Below are positions 6,175 to 7,088 of a DNA stretch of 7,088 bases, one piece after another. Source of the stretch: an uncultured Parvibacter sp. Its GTDB lineage: Bacteria > Actinomycetota > Coriobacteriia > Coriobacteriales > Eggerthellaceae. The position numbers and the translations under genes were made by a program. Location: NCBI GenBank assembly GCA_910587945.1, contig CAJUNI010000090.1, forward strand, positions 1-7,088, written 5' to 3'. Within the stretch, counting starts at the first letter, position 1. The number at the start of each line of letters is the position of its first letter. Below the pieces are notes generated by a model, which was not told the origin of the DNA, searched no databases, and worked only from the letters and a program-made list of their open reading frames with translations.

Positions 6175-6807
6175 TTAGTGTAGATTACTGACGATACTAC
6201 CAACAATGAAACCCAAAGCAAGGGCCACAGCGGCTCCCGCCAATACCTTTACTACATTGGCAGCCCAAGGGTGCGTTCTTGAGAAGGCATCCGGATTGAG
6301 GTTGGCGATTGTCTCAGCGTCTTCCCCGTCCATAAAGGCGCTGATCTCCCGGTAGGTAACAAGGTTATGATTCTTCTTCAGTTTCTCCACGCGACAGGCG
6401 CACACCATAGCCAGCGCTGCACACAGGACAAAGAGAACCATCCCCACAACCACACCCCAGCTAAGCCACGACACTCCCCCAACCGGCTCATCCCAGATAA
6501 GATCCCAGCCCACAAGGCATGCAACTCCAGCAAGAAGGAACCCTATCATCCCGATGGACAGGCGCTCCATCTGCACCGCATCCTTAACAATGGTTTCTTT
6601 CATGGTTACCACGTCTCCTTTCACCAATGAATCGATGGAGACGCCGAACAGATTGCTCAGCAACAAAAGCGATTGCACGTCCGGATAGGTTTTTCCCGTT
6701 TCCCAACTGGACATGGTCTGGCGGCTGACGAAGATGCGCTGGGCTACATCCTCCTGGGTGAGCCCCAATCGCTCACGGTTCGCTTTTAGTTGCTGCGGCA
6801 GTTCCAC
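6175..6807 (-). CDS. XRE-family HTH regulator with three membrane spans
   Basis: This 210-residue protein joins an N-terminal Xre/Cro-type helix-turn-helix domain (about 5-61) to a membrane part. The HTH shows LKANRERLGLTQEDVAQRIF, then VSRQTMSSWETGKTYPDVQ as the recognition helix and following turn, then LLLLSNLFGVSIDSLVKGD. Spans are predicted at about 84-104, 113-137 and 183-206, with a charged loop (138-182) before the last. Such membrane-tethered XRE regulators are common in Firmicutes and Actinobacteriota, often next to DUF1648 or transporter genes, but few have known signals. The start is GTG 6805-6807, backed by AAAGGAGG 5 nt upstream. Two related palindromes 57-108 bp upstream are the natural candidates for its own operator. 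After its TAA the same frame stays open for 35 codons and encodes a hydrophobic stretch. Specific function is unknown. Confidence 0.88.
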   Translation of the reverse strand: MELPQQLKANRERLGLTQEDVAQRIFVSRQTMSSWETGKTYPDVQSLLLLSNLFGVSIDSLVKGDVVTMKETIVKDAVQMERLSIGMIGFLLAGVACLVGWDLIWDEPVGGVSWLSWGVVVGMVLFVLCAALAMVCACRVEKLKKNHNLVTYREISAFMDGEDAETIANLNPDAFSRTHPWAANVVKVLAGAAVALALGFIVGSIVSNLH

Positions 6808-6862
6808 CGACGCCTCCTTTCCGAGACGAGGATTTCATGATCGGCGAAAGCGTACCACCGGA

Positions 6863-6885
6863 TGTTCTTGACATCGACAAGAACA
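6863..6885. promoter_or_regulatory. Palindrome 1 upstream of the HTH gene, likely operator
   Basis: TGTTCTTG (6863-6870) and CAAGAACA (6878-6885) form a perfect inverted repeat with 8-bp arms around a 7-bp spacer ACATCGA. The size suits a dimeric HTH protein. It is centred 67 bp upstream of the HTH gene start codon. It shares the half-site GTTCTTG with palindrome 2. Binding by the adjacent HTH protein is inference from position. Confidence 0.6.
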
Positions 6886-6899
6886 GGGCAGTTTTGCGC

Positions 6900-6915
6900 G
6901 TCAAGAGTTCTTGAC
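6900..6915. promoter_or_regulatory. Palindrome 2 upstream of the HTH gene, likely operator
   Basis: GTCAAGA (6900-6906) and TCTTGAC (6909-6915) form a perfect inverted repeat with only GT between them. The word GTTCTTGACA occurs at 6907-6916 here and at 6864-6873 in palindrome 1, offset 43 bp, close to four helical turns. TTGACA at 6911-6916 is also a perfect -35 hexamer for a plus-strand promoter, though only weak -10 candidates follow, and TTGACG reads on the minus strand. The site could serve two divergent promoters. Confidence 0.55.
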
Positions 6916-6925
6916 AGTCACGGCT

Positions 6926-7021
6926 GACCTGGGGCTACTTCCAGCCTGACCACCGACAACAAGATAGTTAATTGACTGACTCAACGCGACTTTACTCGAC
7001 CTGGGATAGTTTCCAGTCAGG
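6926..7021. repeat. Two CTGG-N8-CCAG dyads in direct repeat
   Basis: GACCTGGGGCTACTTCCAG (6926-6944) and GACCTGGGATAGTTTCCAG (6998-7016) are imperfect direct copies 72 bp apart. Each contains CTGG and CCAG arms eight bases apart. Short dyads of this form inside stretched promoter spacers are typical of MerR-family regulation. Around copy 2 the minus strand has CTGACT (7015-7020) and TAAAGT (6989-6994) with a 20-bp spacer, a possible MerR-like promoter pointing at the HTH gene. Copy 1 has no such flanks. The regulator assignment is inference. Confidence 0.4.
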
Positions 7022-7045
7022 CAGCCACGATTGGCTGTCTGACTG
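7014..7045 (+). other. Strong hairpin with 14-bp stem
   Basis: CAGTCAGGCAGCCA (7014-7027) pairs with TGGCTGTCTGACTG (7032-7045) around a CGAT loop. All 14 positions pair, with one G.U if transcribed on the plus strand (A-C on the minus strand). No T run follows on either strand, so this is not a canonical intrinsic terminator. It overlaps the end of the second CTGG-N8-CCAG dyad. A second copy of its right-arm start, TGGCTGTCT, lies at 7051-7059 and could compete for pairing. Confidence 0.5.
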
Positions 7046-7059
7046 ACGGTTGGCTGTCT
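7031..7059 (+). repeat. Tandem 10-bp direct repeat TTGGCTGTCT
   Basis: TTGGCTGTCT occurs at 7031-7040 and 7050-7059, a 19-bp period or just under two helical turns. The first copy forms part of the right arm of the 14-bp hairpin. The sequence between and after the copies (GACTGACGG, CACCCTCACC) is not conserved. It may be a pair of protein-binding sites for a promoter beyond the right edge, or half of an alternative RNA structure. Confidence 0.4.
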
Positions 7060-7088
7060 CACCCTCACCCGACAAACTGCCTTTGACG

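Noticed and set aside
6021..6221. Longer start for the DUF1648-like protein, back to 6221 or to ATG 6098/6083
   Set aside because: The 6221 start lies inside the HTH gene, the upstream ATGs lack ribosome sites, and GTG 6020 has GAAAGGA at good spacing just before the first membrane span.

Overview
All recognisable genes lie on the minus strand, so the window is transcribed right to left: XRE-type HTH membrane protein (6807->6175), small DUF1648-like membrane protein (6020->5658), alpha/beta hydrolase (5628->4828), trmFO (4747->3353), an overlapping tyrosine recombinase of the XerC/XerD type (3384->2362), a probable 24-residue membrane peptide (2094->2020), and uvrA (from 1863, running off the left edge after 621 codons). 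No tRNA, rRNA, CRISPR array, insertion sequence or convincing intrinsic terminator was seen.

Organism. The window points to a Gram-positive bacterium of roughly balanced base composition. The trmFO-xer order is typical of Firmicutes and is also what I would expect in Coriobacteriia (Actinobacteriota). The operator ahead of uvrA is the Gram-positive CGAAC-N4-GTTCG LexA type. The first zinc-module Cys pair of UvrA is replaced by a CPIHGH motif that recalls actinobacterial UvrA. My best inference is a medium-GC member of Coriobacteriia, but this rests on remembered family patterns, not a search.

Layout. 1-1863 is the N-terminal two-thirds of UvrA, the damage-recognition ATPase of nucleotide excision repair. 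1864-2361 is regulatory: a LexA box at 1982-1995, a leader hairpin at 1896-1925, the 24-residue peptide with a near-ideal Shine-Dalgarno sequence, a second hairpin at 2144-2176, and a cluster of degenerate direct repeats just past the recombinase stop. 2362-4747 holds the recombinase and trmFO, which overlap and are probably translationally coupled. 4828-6807 holds an accessory-looking set: hydrolase, DUF1648-like protein and HTH membrane regulator, each with a clear Shine-Dalgarno sequence. 6808-7088 has no gene but is dense in dyads and repeats: two GTTCTTGAC-based palindromes 43 bp apart, two CTGG-N8-CCAG dyads 72 bp apart, a 14-bp-stem hairpin, and a 10-bp direct repeat.

How the genes fit. 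uvrA appears to be an SOS gene with its own LexA-controlled promoter. TrmFO modifies U54 of tRNA, and the recombinase probably resolves chromosome dimers; their linkage is conserved but not obviously functional. The HTH membrane protein, DUF1648 protein and perhaps the hydrolase look like a membrane-signal or immunity module, autoregulated through the palindromes upstream of the HTH gene. The least explained items are the 24-residue peptide with its structured leader and the repeat-rich right flank.
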